Source: Glaciecola sp047250385 (GTDB taxonomy: Bacteria; Pseudomonadota; Gammaproteobacteria; Enterobacterales; Alteromonadaceae). From it: a stretch of DNA of 64,000 nt. Position numbers and translations under genes: made by a program. Under the pieces are notes generated by a model. That model ran no database searches and was not told the DNA's origin. It saw only the letters and a list, made by a program, of their open reading frames with translations. The stretch is from contig NZ_JBLBVM010000048.1 in the NCBI RefSeq assembly GCF_047250385.1, positions 78,168 through 142,167 on the forward strand. The letters are read 5' to 3'. This document shows positions 27,794-35,823 of the stretch, piece after piece (position 1 is the first letter of the stretch; every line of letters starts with the position of its first letter).

Positions 27794-28408
27794 TTATTGC
27801 AGGCCTTTATGCGCAGGCATTGATAGCTTCGTAACAATTGCAATGGCACGTACAGTGAATGCGACAACGCAGCCAATTCCAATCGCATAGAATCCAATGA
27901 TGCTCAGTAGACTAAAACTAACGCAGTAGGCAATTGCGCCGCACAATGAGGCTGTAATATAAATTTCTTTTTGGAATACGACAGGCACGTCATTTAAGAT
28001 GACATCGCGAATAATACCGCCCAAGCAAGCACTGAAAACACCCATGATGACCGCAACAGGAATTTCCGCACCAAGTCTTAATGCTTTTTCCGCCCCTAAG
28101 ACGCTGAATAATGCCATGCCCAAGGCATCGGCCCAGAGTAGGGCATTCGATTTGCGAGAAATCTGCTGAGTAGCAAAGTAAGTAATTACGGCAGAAACGC
28201 TACAAATAACGACGTAATACCAGTCAACAAGCCAAAAAACAGGAACGTCAAGAATGACATCGCGCAGTGTACCGCCGCCAATACCGGTGACGTTGCCAAT
28301 AAACACAAAACCTACCCAATCCATCTTTTTCTTAGCTGCTAATAATGCGCCGGAAACGGCAAACGCAGCGGTACCCGCGATATTGATGATGAGCAAAAAT
28401 GTTAGCAT
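27794..28408 (-). CDS. UPF0126 / TRIC-like membrane protein
   Basis: A 204-residue protein with six to seven membrane helices built from two similar halves. Each half has the signature GGTLRDVILDVPVFW (first) or GGIIRDVILNDVPVVF (second). This is the UPF0126 family (YadS/YicG in E. coli), related in fold to trimeric intracellular cation channels; bacterial members have been described as potassium-conducting or glycine-transport proteins, so the substrate here is open. It lies tail-to-tail with putA. The next gene, 62 bp upstream on the same strand, may share its transcript. Confidence 0.85.
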   Translation of the reverse strand: MLTFLLIINIAGTAAFAVSGALLAAKKKMDWVGFVFIGNVTGIGGGTLRDVILDVPVFWLVDWYYVVICSVSAVITYFATQQISRKSNALLWADALGMALFSVLGAEKALRLGAEIPVAVIMGVFSACLGGIIRDVILNDVPVVFQKEIYITASLCGAIAYCVSFSLLSIIGFYAIGIGCVVAFTVRAIAIVTKLSMPAHKGLQ

Positions 28409-28470
28409 TCATTCAGCCTTTAAAAGCAATGGTTGGGTGAACAAGTCTGGAGCTTCTGCCCCAGCAGGAA

Positions 28471-29097
28471 TTACATCAATGGATTAGATTTGTTTCTTTT
28501 ACGAGCGAATAAACCTAGCAAAAACCCAATGATAACGCTTATAAGAGCTAACACCGTGCCGCGTGTAAACCAAAGTGCTTGGTCAATTTGAGCTTTTTGT
28601 TCAATATGGGTGGTTAAGTCTGCATTTCTCTCAATGCTCTCGGATAGCTCATTATTCATAACGACGATTTTTTGTTCAGCTTCGTTGCGTTCTTTAAGAG
28701 CCTGACTCAACTGAGTCTGCAGTGAGTTAAGACTGGTTTCCTGACTAGCTAATCTTTTGGTAGCACGCTCATGAGCAACTCTAATAGAGGGCTCTGGACT
28801 CACAAAGTCATTCTCAACCCAGCCAGTGCGTCCGCGATCGTCTCTAACTTTTACAAAACCAGCTTCTTCATCTATTTGTAAAATAGCTATTTTTGTACCC
28901 GCATAAATTGAGCCCAAGATACGGAAATTGCGGCTAGGACCAGCATGCATGAATATAAATAGTTCATCAGAGATATAGCGAATATCTTCTTGCTCACTAC
29001 TATTAGCTGATTCTGATGGAGTAGATTGAGCCATCGCCTGATGACTAAATAGCGAATAAACCAGTAATATGGAAAAAAGTAGAATCGAAAATCGCAT
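28471..29097 (-). CDS. SH3-domain membrane protein (TIGR04211 / YgiM type)
   Basis: A 208-residue exported protein: signal peptide (cleavage near AMAQ), a bacterial SH3 domain at about residues 40-100 (ISDELFIFMHAGPSRNFRILGSI, GRTGWVENDFV), a coiled coil, and a C-terminal membrane helix (about 175-195) followed by a basic tail. This is the architecture of E. coli YgiM. YgiM and the CYTH protein YgiF are often neighbours, and here the CYTH gene is divergent from it. The function is not established; cell-wall binding is plausible for the SH3 part. Confidence 0.85.
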   Translation of the reverse strand: MRFSILLFSILLVYSLFSHQAMAQSTPSESANSSEQEDIRYISDELFIFMHAGPSRNFRILGSIYAGTKIAILQIDEEAGFVKVRDDRGRTGWVENDFVSPEPSIRVAHERATKRLASQETSLNSLQTQLSQALKERNEAEQKIVVMNNELSESIERNADLTTHIEQKAQIDQALWFTRGTVLALISVIIGFLLGLFARKRNKSNPLM

Positions 29098-29278
29098 GTT
29101 GCCTACAGTGTTATGAAGTCTTGTAGGTGATTCTAGGGCCTGCGCAAATTTTTCACAAGTTCATATTCGGATAGTGCCTATTTTACTTGCGAATGCCTTG
29201 AAAAGTTTGCTCACATGGGCATTCAAGGATATGGTACACCCATATTCACAAGCTGAGCTGATTAACAAGTTGAAGCCC

Positions 29279-30769
29279 ATGGAAATTGAACTAAAACTCA
29301 TCACTGATCAAGATGCGCTAACTAGCTTCGAACAAGCATTATTACCAAAGTTAAAAGGTAAAGTAACTCGCAGCGCATTTGATGTATTCAACGATTATTA
29401 CGATACACCCGAGCAATTCTTAGGGAAGCGTAAAATGGGGTGCCGAATTAGGCGTGTGAATGATCATATTGAACAGACAATAAAAACGCAGGGCAATGTT
29501 AAAGGCGGTTTACATCAGCGTCCTGAGTACAACGTGAATTTAGATAAGCCGTATCCTGATTTAGAAAAGTTCGACCCTGAAATTTGGTCAGACGACATTG
29601 ATGTCGAAGACGTAAATCGGCAGTTGCAAGTGCAGTTTTCCACACATTTTCACCGTGTCACTTTTGATATTGTGGATGGTGAGAATCACATCGAGTTAGT
29701 GTTTGATTCTGGTGAAGTGAAACACAGTTTGGGTTCGCTTCCAATTGGTGAAATAGAGATTGAACTAAAGTCAGGCTTGCCCACAGCCTTGTTTGATTTG
29801 GCCGATGAAATTAGCAAAGTGACGCCCGTACGTTTGAGCAATATCACCAAAGCGGCCCGTGGCTATCAATTGATGAATGGGACTGTTTTAGATTCTGTAA
29901 AGTTACCTGATTTTCTCGACTTGAAAGCCGAGGAAACGACGGAAGAAGGATTGTGCAAAGCGATAGAATGCGCCTTGTCACATTGGCAACACCATGAGTA
30001 TGTCTATTTGCAATCAGGTCATTCAGGTGCTTTAAAGGAAATAGCGCAAAGTGTTCAATTATTGCTGCAAGGTGTGTCTTTGTACTTGCCCGTGCTGCAG
30101 TGTCAGGAACTGCTCAACTTACATAAGCAACTTCTTGTGTTGTCGGAGCAATGGTCTTGGCAGGACGACTTGCTGTGTATTCGCAAACTACGCTCGAATA
30201 AAGGGCCGTTCAGTCGCCGGGTGCCTAAACATCAAGCTTTGATGAGCTATTTGAATGGGCGACGGGAAGGTTTGTTATCGGTGCAATCACCAGAGCAGTT
30301 GCTGGTATCCATGGAAAGCAGCCAAGTACAACTCGGGGCCTCAAGATTACTCATTGAAAAACCTTGGCAGTCACAAGCAAGCGGACATCAAATACCGGTT
30401 ATCAAACACGCGAAAGGCTGGTTATCACAAGGTTGGCAGACGGTTATGCAAAGTTTGCCTACAAAAGTTGATATGGATTATACAAAGTACATAGCCCTTG
30501 AAGTGCTGCTTCGTCAGACGCTGATAAATGGCTTTCTATTGGCTGATCTGTTTGCGGAGAGCCGCGGTAAATTCAGAGCGCCTTGGTTAGATCTTATTGA
30601 AGGCATCGATGAGGTTAAAGCTTTATTGTTTTTGCGAAGTGCATTGGAGGAAGTCGACTTACAAGATGCTGAAGATCTCGACAGTTGGATTGACGATAAA
30701 CTCTCAAGTGTTATCAGAGTGATGGAAAAAAGTCGCAAAGTTGCAATGAGCGCCGAAATTTATTGGTAA
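29279..30769 (+). CDS. ygiF: CYTH-CHAD domain protein (YgiF-like triphosphatase)
   Basis: A 496-residue protein starting MEIELKLITDQDALTSF, which contains the ExExK signature of CYTH domains. These fold into a tunnel that binds triphosphates with divalent metals; E. coli YgiF hydrolyses inorganic triphosphate. CRIRRVNDHIEQTIKTQG and EIEIELKSG are further tunnel strands. The C-terminal half is helical and consistent with a CHAD domain. The frame opens at a GTG at 29174, but the ATG at 29279 puts ExExK at the N-terminus as in the family, so I use it. Confidence 0.86.
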   Translation: MEIELKLITDQDALTSFEQALLPKLKGKVTRSAFDVFNDYYDTPEQFLGKRKMGCRIRRVNDHIEQTIKTQGNVKGGLHQRPEYNVNLDKPYPDLEKFDPEIWSDDIDVEDVNRQLQVQFSTHFHRVTFDIVDGENHIELVFDSGEVKHSLGSLPIGEIEIELKSGLPTALFDLADEISKVTPVRLSNITKAARGYQLMNGTVLDSVKLPDFLDLKAEETTEEGLCKAIECALSHWQHHEYVYLQSGHSGALKEIAQSVQLLLQGVSLYLPVLQCQELLNLHKQLLVLSEQWSWQDDLLCIRKLRSNKGPFSRRVPKHQALMSYLNGRREGLLSVQSPEQLLVSMESSQVQLGASRLLIEKPWQSQASGHQIPVIKHAKGWLSQGWQTVMQSLPTKVDMDYTKYIALEVLLRQTLINGFLLADLFAESRGKFRAPWLDLIEGIDEVKALLFLRSALEEVDLQDAEDLDSWIDDKLSSVIRVMEKSRKVAMSAEIYW

Positions 30770-31088
30770 ATTACTCGCTTATTCTTGAAATCTGCTTTTG
30801 TCGTAACCATATAAGACGTTTCGGGTGGAAAGAAGTAAATAAACGACTCTTTGAATTGCAAAAAAAAGCGCATACAAGGTGCTTCACTTTGAGCTTCACA
30901 TTGAAATAAGTCAGTTTATGTTTTAAAAATTACCTGTAGTAGCAAGCATAGGCTTAATCGATTTAATTGGTTGATAGAATCGATTTTATTCAATTTATTT
31001 ATTTACTCAAAACACTTATCTTTACATCAAGCAAAACGGTCAACGTTTTATTAATAACTTTAACCAGTAATCTAAAAGGAAATAAACA
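30770..31088. other. ahpC upstream region
   Basis: This 319-bp gap before ahpC holds a candidate OxyR site (30948-30984) and AT-rich sequence, but no gene that I can support. Confidence 0.5.
30948..30984 (+). promoter_or_regulatory. Candidate OxyR binding site upstream of ahpC
   Basis: Four tetramers at the exact OxyR spacing: ATAG (30948) - 7 - CGAT (30959) - 7 - GTTG (30970) - 7 - CGAT (30981), compared with the known ATAG-CTAT-ATAG-CTAT pattern with 7-bp gaps. Three of the four agree at three or more positions. AhpC is a standard OxyR target. Confidence 0.4.
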
Positions 31089-31652
31089 ATGTCTTTGATT
31101 AACAAATCAATCCCTGATTTTTCAGTAGAAGCTTTTCACAATGGTGAGTTCAAAACTATCACTAGCGAAGATGTAAAAGGCAAATGGTCAATCTTCTTAT
31201 TCTACCCAGCGGATTTCACATTTGTATGTCCGACAGAATTAGAAGACATGGCGAAAAAGCATGACGAACTACTTAGCCTTGGCGTAGAAGTTTACTCAGT
31301 TTCTACTGACTCTCACTTCGTACATAAAGCATGGCATGACACGAGCGACGCAATCGGTACAATTAAATACCCAATGCTTGCTGATTCAACTGGCGCTTTA
31401 ACTCGTGCTTTTGACATCATGATCGAGGAAGAAGGCCGTGCACTTCGTGGTACTTTCTTAGCAAACCCAGACGGTATCATCAAAGTAGCTGAAATCCATG
31501 ACTTAGGTATTGGTCGTTCTGCAGCTGACATGGTTCGTAAAGTAAAAGCGGCTCAGTACGTTGCAAACAATGACGGTGAAGTATGCCCAGCAGCTTGGGA
31601 AGAAGGTCAAGCTACATTAACGCCAAGCCTTGATCTTGTAGGTAAGATCTAA
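31089..31652 (+). CDS. ahpC: Alkyl hydroperoxide reductase subunit C (peroxiredoxin)
   Basis: A 187-residue typical two-cysteine peroxiredoxin reducing hydrogen peroxide, organic peroxides and peroxynitrite. The peroxidatic cysteine is in YPADFTFVCPTELED and the resolving cysteine in GEVCPAAWEEG; the length equals E. coli AhpC. AAAGGA precedes the ATG. It lies 276 bp before ahpF, with a strong hairpin between (31671-31694) that could keep ahpF expression lower than ahpC. Confidence 0.96.
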   Translation: MSLINKSIPDFSVEAFHNGEFKTITSEDVKGKWSIFLFYPADFTFVCPTELEDMAKKHDELLSLGVEVYSVSTDSHFVHKAWHDTSDAIGTIKYPMLADSTGALTRAFDIMIEEEGRALRGTFLANPDGIIKVAEIHDLGIGRSAADMVRKVKAAQYVANNDGEVCPAAWEEGQATLTPSLDLVGKI

Positions 31653-31670
31653 GCTTAGCTAAAATCTACG

Positions 31671-31694
31671 ATTGGGGAGCGCTCGCTCCCCAAT
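31671..31694 (+). terminator. Hairpin between ahpC and ahpF (attenuator-like)
   Basis: ATTGGGGAGCG and CGCTCCCCAAT form a perfect 11-bp stem. It is followed by ATATAGAAC rather than a T-tract, so it may partly terminate transcription or protect the ahpC mRNA end rather than act as a full terminator. Confidence 0.5.
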
Positions 31695-31928
31695 ATATAG
31701 AACAGTTAGAGAAGTCACGATGCTGCAAAGCAAGGTAGAAGTAACCAGATTTTGAAAGCAGAGGCTTTCACCTTTTATTTTATCCAACTATTACATTAAC
31801 CTACTCATCAAACATTGTGGTTCAACTCTTGAGCCGGCTTTTATGCGACTTTTTTTTGATGAATAGGTAAAAATAAATGGTGAAGCCCTTTGCTATTCAG
31901 CCCAATTAAGTGAAAGGAAGGAATAAAA

Positions 31929-33518
31929 ATGTTAACGCAAGATATATTGAATGCACTAAAAAAATACACACTAGATATGAAGCAATCAGTCACGTTAGTG
32001 TTGCAGACAGGGGAGCATACGAAGCGTGCAGAGCTAAAGGAAATGCTTAGTCAATTTGCATCGATTTCTGAAAAAATCATTTTCGAAGAACGAGATGAGC
32101 CAGCACGTTTTCGTAGTCCAGTGAGCTTCGGTCTTGAAGTAAATGGCAAGCCAAGTGGTATCACATTCTCAGGAGTGCCTGGTGGTCATGAATTTAATTC
32201 ATTCGTGTTGGCAGTGCTGCAAGCCGGTGGCGTTAAGCTAAAGCTTGATGAGAGCATTCAGAGCATGATCAAGAAAGTGGTAAACCCACTTAAATTTCAG
32301 GTTTATGTGAGCCTGAGCTGCCACGCATGCCCAGACGTTGTGCAAGCAATGAATCAATTTGCTTTGCTAAACGACAATATTGAAGCAGAAATGATCGACG
32401 GTAGTGTTTACCCTGACTTAGTTGAAGAAAACGGGATCCAAGGTGTACCGACTGTCTTCATGAATGGAAAAGTGTTTGCCACAGGTCAGATTGATACAGC
32501 GAAGTTGATTGATAAACTGTCTGAGACTCAGCCAGAAATGTTTGCAGCGAATGACGATGCCGAGCAGTTACCTTTACAAGACGTCACCGTTATTGGTGGT
32601 GGTCCAGCAGGCGTTGCAGCAGCGATTTACTCAGCACGTAAAGGCTTGAAAGTGACAATTGTTGCCGACCGCTTTGGTGGTCAAGTTAAAGATACCATGG
32701 GGATCGAGAACCTTATTTCTGTGCCTAAGACGACCGGTCCACAGTTAACGACCTCTTTGATGGAGCACCTCAACGATTATGAGGTGACTATACGAGAGCA
32801 CCTCCGTGTCGACAAGATTGAAAAAGGCGAAATCAAAACCTTGACCTTAACCTCAGGTGAAGTGATTGAAACCAAAACGATTATCGTTGCTACTGGGGCC
32901 AACTGGAGAGAGCTAGGCGTCCCTGGCGAGAAAGAGAATATTGGTAACGGTGTTGCTTACTGTCCTCATTGCGATGGTCCTTTCTACAAAGGTAAAGATG
33001 TTGCCGTTATTGGTGGTGGTAATTCAGGTGTTGAAGCCGCCCTCGATTTAGCAGGGATCGTAAAATCAGTTACGGTTTTTGAGTTCTTACCTGAATTGAA
33101 GGCTGACCAAGTGTTGATTGATCAAATCAATGCACGAGATAACATCAAAGTCATTAAGAATGCCGCGACTAAAGAGATTCATGCGAAAGATGGCAAAGTG
33201 AATGCAATTGAGTATGTCGACCGTGCAACAAACGAAGCGCATCAGTTAGAATTGCAAGGTGTATTTGTGCAAATCGGTTTAGTCCCGAATAGTACAATGC
33301 TCAAAGGTGTTGTTGATTTAACACAATATGGTGAAGTGATTATTAATGAAAAAGGCCAAACAAGCGAAGAAGGAATATATGCTTGTGGCGATGTGACCAC
33401 TGTGCCATATAAGCAGATCGTAATTGCTATGGGTGAAGGAGCTAAAGCGTCCTTGGCTGCATATGATTACATTCTAATGAGCAAGCCAGTTCAAAAGAAA
33501 GAGTCTGCAGCAGCGTAA
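31929..33518 (+). CDS. ahpF: Alkyl hydroperoxide reductase subunit F
   Basis: A 529-residue flavoprotein that passes electrons from NADH to AhpC. The N-terminal double-thioredoxin domain contains the SCHACPDVVQ redox pair; the FAD domain starts at VIGGGPAGVAAAIYSARKG; the central redox pair is in YCPHCDGPF; the NADH motif is AVIGGGNSGVEAALDL; and the C-terminus has YACGDVTTVPYKQI. GAAAGGAAGG precedes the ATG. Its partner ahpC is directly upstream, and a strong terminator follows. Confidence 0.96.
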   Translation: MLTQDILNALKKYTLDMKQSVTLVLQTGEHTKRAELKEMLSQFASISEKIIFEERDEPARFRSPVSFGLEVNGKPSGITFSGVPGGHEFNSFVLAVLQAGGVKLKLDESIQSMIKKVVNPLKFQVYVSLSCHACPDVVQAMNQFALLNDNIEAEMIDGSVYPDLVEENGIQGVPTVFMNGKVFATGQIDTAKLIDKLSETQPEMFAANDDAEQLPLQDVTVIGGGPAGVAAAIYSARKGLKVTIVADRFGGQVKDTMGIENLISVPKTTGPQLTTSLMEHLNDYEVTIREHLRVDKIEKGEIKTLTLTSGEVIETKTIIVATGANWRELGVPGEKENIGNGVAYCPHCDGPFYKGKDVAVIGGGNSGVEAALDLAGIVKSVTVFEFLPELKADQVLIDQINARDNIKVIKNAATKEIHAKDGKVNAIEYVDRATNEAHQLELQGVFVQIGLVPNSTMLKGVVDLTQYGEVIINEKGQTSEEGIYACGDVTTVPYKQIVIAMGEGAKASLAAYDYILMSKPVQKKESAAA

Positions 33519-33552
33519 TAAATCTCTGCTTAGCGAGACATGACTCAAATAG

Positions 33553-33586
33553 AAAGGGCGTTCTTTGTGAAGAACGCCCTTTTTTA
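33553..33586 (+). terminator. ahpF terminator (partly bidirectional)
   Basis: AAAGGGCGTTCT (33553-33564) pairs perfectly with AGAACGCCCTTT (33571-33582) across a 6-base loop, followed by T. It lies right beside the convergent malic enzyme stop at 33587 and can serve both genes. Confidence 0.88.
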
Positions 33587-34837
33587 CTAGAAATTATCTA
33601 AATAATCGTCAGGAATAGTTTCTATTTTTGCCACACCAGATGCAATGGCTGCTTTAGCAACTGCTGTTGCGATACGTTTGCAAAGTCTCGGGTCCATGGG
33701 TTTTGGAATAATGTAGTTTTTGCCAAATTCCAGTGATTTAGATTGGCTGGCGACCAACACTTTTTCTGGAACAGGTTCTTTGGATACACTTCTCAAAGCT
33801 TCAACCGCTGCAACTTTCATTTCATCATTTATGACAGAGGCTCTAACATCTAAAGCACCTCTGAAAATAAACGGGAAACATAGTACGTTGTTTACCTGAT
33901 TAGGATAATCTGAACGCCCGGTTGCCATTATTAAATCATCTCTTATGGCGTGTGCTAATTCTGGTTTTATTTCAGGATCTGGATTGGAGCAAGCAAACAC
34001 AATAGGGTTTGGTGCCATCAGTTTTAGTGCTTCGGGAGGTAAAAGGTCTGGCCCACTCAAGCCTAAGAAAACATCTGCACCTTCGAGTACGTCTTCAAGA
34101 GTACGTTTGTCGGTATTGTTGGCAAATAAAGCTTTGTGTGGTGTGAGTTCTTCACGTCTTGTGTGAATAACACCATTGCGATCAAGCATGTACACTTTCT
34201 CGCGCATCGCTCCGCACTTAATAAGAAGCTGCATGCATGCAACTGCAGCTGCGCCCGCTCCCATACACACAAATATAGCTTCTTCAATTTTCTTGCCTTG
34301 AATTTCTAGTGCGTTGAGCATGCCAGCGGCGGTTACGATTGCTGTTCCGTGCTGATCGTCATGAAACACTGGCACTTTGCAGCGCTTAATCAACTCTTGT
34401 TCGATTTCAAAACATTCAGGTGCTTTAATATCTTCTAAGTTGATCCCGCCAAAAGTATCAGCAATATTCGCGACTGTATTTATGAACTCTTCAGTGGTGC
34501 GGTGTTTCACTTCGATATCTATCGAATCAAGACCGGCAAAGTGTTTAAATAAAAGCGCTTTACCTTCCATAACTGGTTTTGATGCTAATGGTCCTAAATT
34601 ACCCAGACCCAAAATAGCAGTACCATTAGTGATTACCGCCACCAAGTTTCCCTTGGCCGTATAGCGATACGCTGCGCTCGGATCAGCGGCAATCTCACGA
34701 ACTGGCTCTGCAACACCGGGACTATAAGCAAGTGCTAAGTCAGTAACCGAATCGGCGGGTGTGGTTAGCTCAACACTAATTTTGCCTGGTTTAGGGAATT
34801 CATGATAATCGAGAGCTTGTTGGCGAAAATCTGGCAT
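33587..34837 (-). CDS. Malic enzyme (short form)
   Basis: A 416-residue malate dehydrogenase (decarboxylating), making pyruvate from malate with NAD(P). Signatures are LAYSPGVAEPVREI, the lysine and substrate region YTAKGNLVAVITNGTAILGLG, VFHDDQHGTAIV, and the nucleotide loop CMGAGAAAVAC. It ends near residue 416, so it lacks the phosphotransacetylase-like C-terminal domain of E. coli MaeB. I cannot tell NAD from NADP preference by eye. It is a single gene with its terminator shared with ahpF. Confidence 0.92.
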   Translation of the reverse strand: MPDFRQQALDYHEFPKPGKISVELTTPADSVTDLALAYSPGVAEPVREIAADPSAAYRYTAKGNLVAVITNGTAILGLGNLGPLASKPVMEGKALLFKHFAGLDSIDIEVKHRTTEEFINTVANIADTFGGINLEDIKAPECFEIEQELIKRCKVPVFHDDQHGTAIVTAAGMLNALEIQGKKIEEAIFVCMGAGAAAVACMQLLIKCGAMREKVYMLDRNGVIHTRREELTPHKALFANNTDKRTLEDVLEGADVFLGLSGPDLLPPEALKLMAPNPIVFACSNPDPEIKPELAHAIRDDLIMATGRSDYPNQVNNVLCFPFIFRGALDVRASVINDEMKVAAVEALRSVSKEPVPEKVLVASQSKSLEFGKNYIIPKPMDPRLCKRIATAVAKAAIASGVAKIETIPDDYLDNF

Positions 34838-35099
34838 TGTGAACAGGGTCCTTTCGAAGGTATTTATGATACTGTTTTAGTAAGTTTTCGGAGTCACTTA
34901 CACGGAAGTTTCTCTGAGAATTTAAATGTAGCACATATTGCTCAACAATGAAGGAAACAAAAGGCATTAAGGCAAATTATTAAGAACTGGTAAGACCATG
35001 ATTTTATATAAGTAATTGAGGCTTTATTTAGTTTTATAATCTAGCGCTTATAATGAATATTATGTTTGGATTAACTTAGCTATAGCTTAACTTGGTTTT

Positions 35100-35144
35100 G
35101 GGTTAATTGGGTTAATTGGGTTAATTGGGTTAATCGGGTTAATT
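35100..35144 (+). repeat. 9-bp tandem repeat GGGTTAATT, five copies
   Basis: Five adjacent copies of GGGTTAATT at 35100, 35109, 35118, 35127 (with one T-to-C change) and 35136, ending in a partial GGG. It lies between malic enzyme and rpmE. A repeat this regular is likely to vary in copy number between strains. Confidence 0.9.
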
Positions 35145-35221
35145 GGGACTGAGCGAAACTGGAATAAGAGATTTGTTTGAGGAAAGCGCTCAGAAAATGC
35201 AGTTCAATAAAACACGGGCAT

Positions 35222-35248
35222 AAAAAAAGAGCGCAATGCACTCTTTTT
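35222..35248 (-). terminator. rpmE terminator
   Basis: A 10-bp stem (35225-35234 with 35238-35247) with one position that is a G-U wobble on the minus strand, followed on that strand by a run of T (A at 35222-35228). It lies 37 bp after the rpmE stop. Confidence 0.8.
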
Positions 35249-35284
35249 AAATTTTCTAGCAAATAAAGCGGGTTCGATAAGAAC

Positions 35285-35497
35285 TTACTTCGCTTTAAGT
35301 GCACCAAAACGTTTCTTGAACTTATCAACACGACCACCAGTGTCAACGTTACGTTGCTTACCAGTGTAGAATGGGTGGCATGAAGAACATACGTCCAAGT
35401 TGATGTTTTTACCAAGAGTAGAACCAACTTTCATGACGTTGCCACATGAACAAGTTGCTTCGATTACGTCATACTTAGGGTGAATACCTTCTTTCAT
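35285..35497 (-). CDS. rpmE: Large-subunit ribosomal protein bL31, zinc-binding type
   Basis: A 70-residue bL31 with all four zinc-ligand cysteines: Cys16 and Cys18 (ATCSCGN), Cys37 and Cys40 (VCSSCHPFYTG). This is the primary form used when zinc is available; the cysteine-less paralogue (ykgM type) is not in the window. GGVDKF-like ending GGRVDKFKKRFG is typical. It is divergent from priA. Confidence 0.96.
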   Translation of the reverse strand: MKEGIHPKYDVIEATCSCGNVMKVGSTLGKNINLDVCSSCHPFYTGKQRNVDTGGRVDKFKKRFGALKAK

Positions 35498-35823
35498 TGG
35501 GATACCTTATATATTTAGGCCGTCTCGCTATACAACCCGAAGTTGCACACCAAACGCAATTAATTAAAAAGCAGCTGAACATTCAACTGCGGAAATTTGG
35601 ACGCGCATGATAATGGACTTGGTGCGCTTAATCAAGAAATAACTGTTGAAATGGGCTTTAATTCAGGGCCAATCATACAGTTTGTGGCTATCTCGAGTTA
35701 TAGAACGATATTTAAGTAAAATATTTCGAAGCTACTCAACAAAGATTGATATCATATTATTAATATTTCATGCTCAAATACCAGTATGAATGACTAGATA
35801 GTTAAAAAAACAACGAGGTTTCA
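35498..35823. other. Divergent gap between rpmE and priA
   Basis: This 326-bp gap must carry promoters for both genes. I noticed only a small imperfect palindrome (about 35571-35588, CAG-c-TGAA-ca-TTCA-a-CTG) and AT-rich sequence. No gene is supported. Confidence 0.45.

Larger units (their letters stand above)
34838..35284. other. Gap between malic enzyme and rpmE
   Basis: This 447-bp AT-rich gap holds the malic enzyme promoter side, a 9-bp tandem repeat (35100-35144) and the rpmE terminator (35222-35248). No gene is supported; the open frames over the 9-bp repeat are low-complexity. Confidence 0.55.

Noticed and set aside
30069..30083. AAGGTGTGTCTTTGT inside the CYTH gene as another repeat-word copy
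   Set aside because: It matches the variant copy at 58049-58063, but lacks the AAATA part of the core and has no partner nearby; chance in coding sequence is possible.
35100..35144. Replication iterons
   Set aside because: Nine-base units without DnaA boxes or a replication gene nearby; chromosomal context with rpmE and malic enzyme.
35080..35427. A 115-codon minus-strand frame covering the 9-bp repeat and rpmE
   Set aside because: It overlaps rpmE in another frame and ends in a repeated Leu-Thr-Gln tract made by the tandem repeat.
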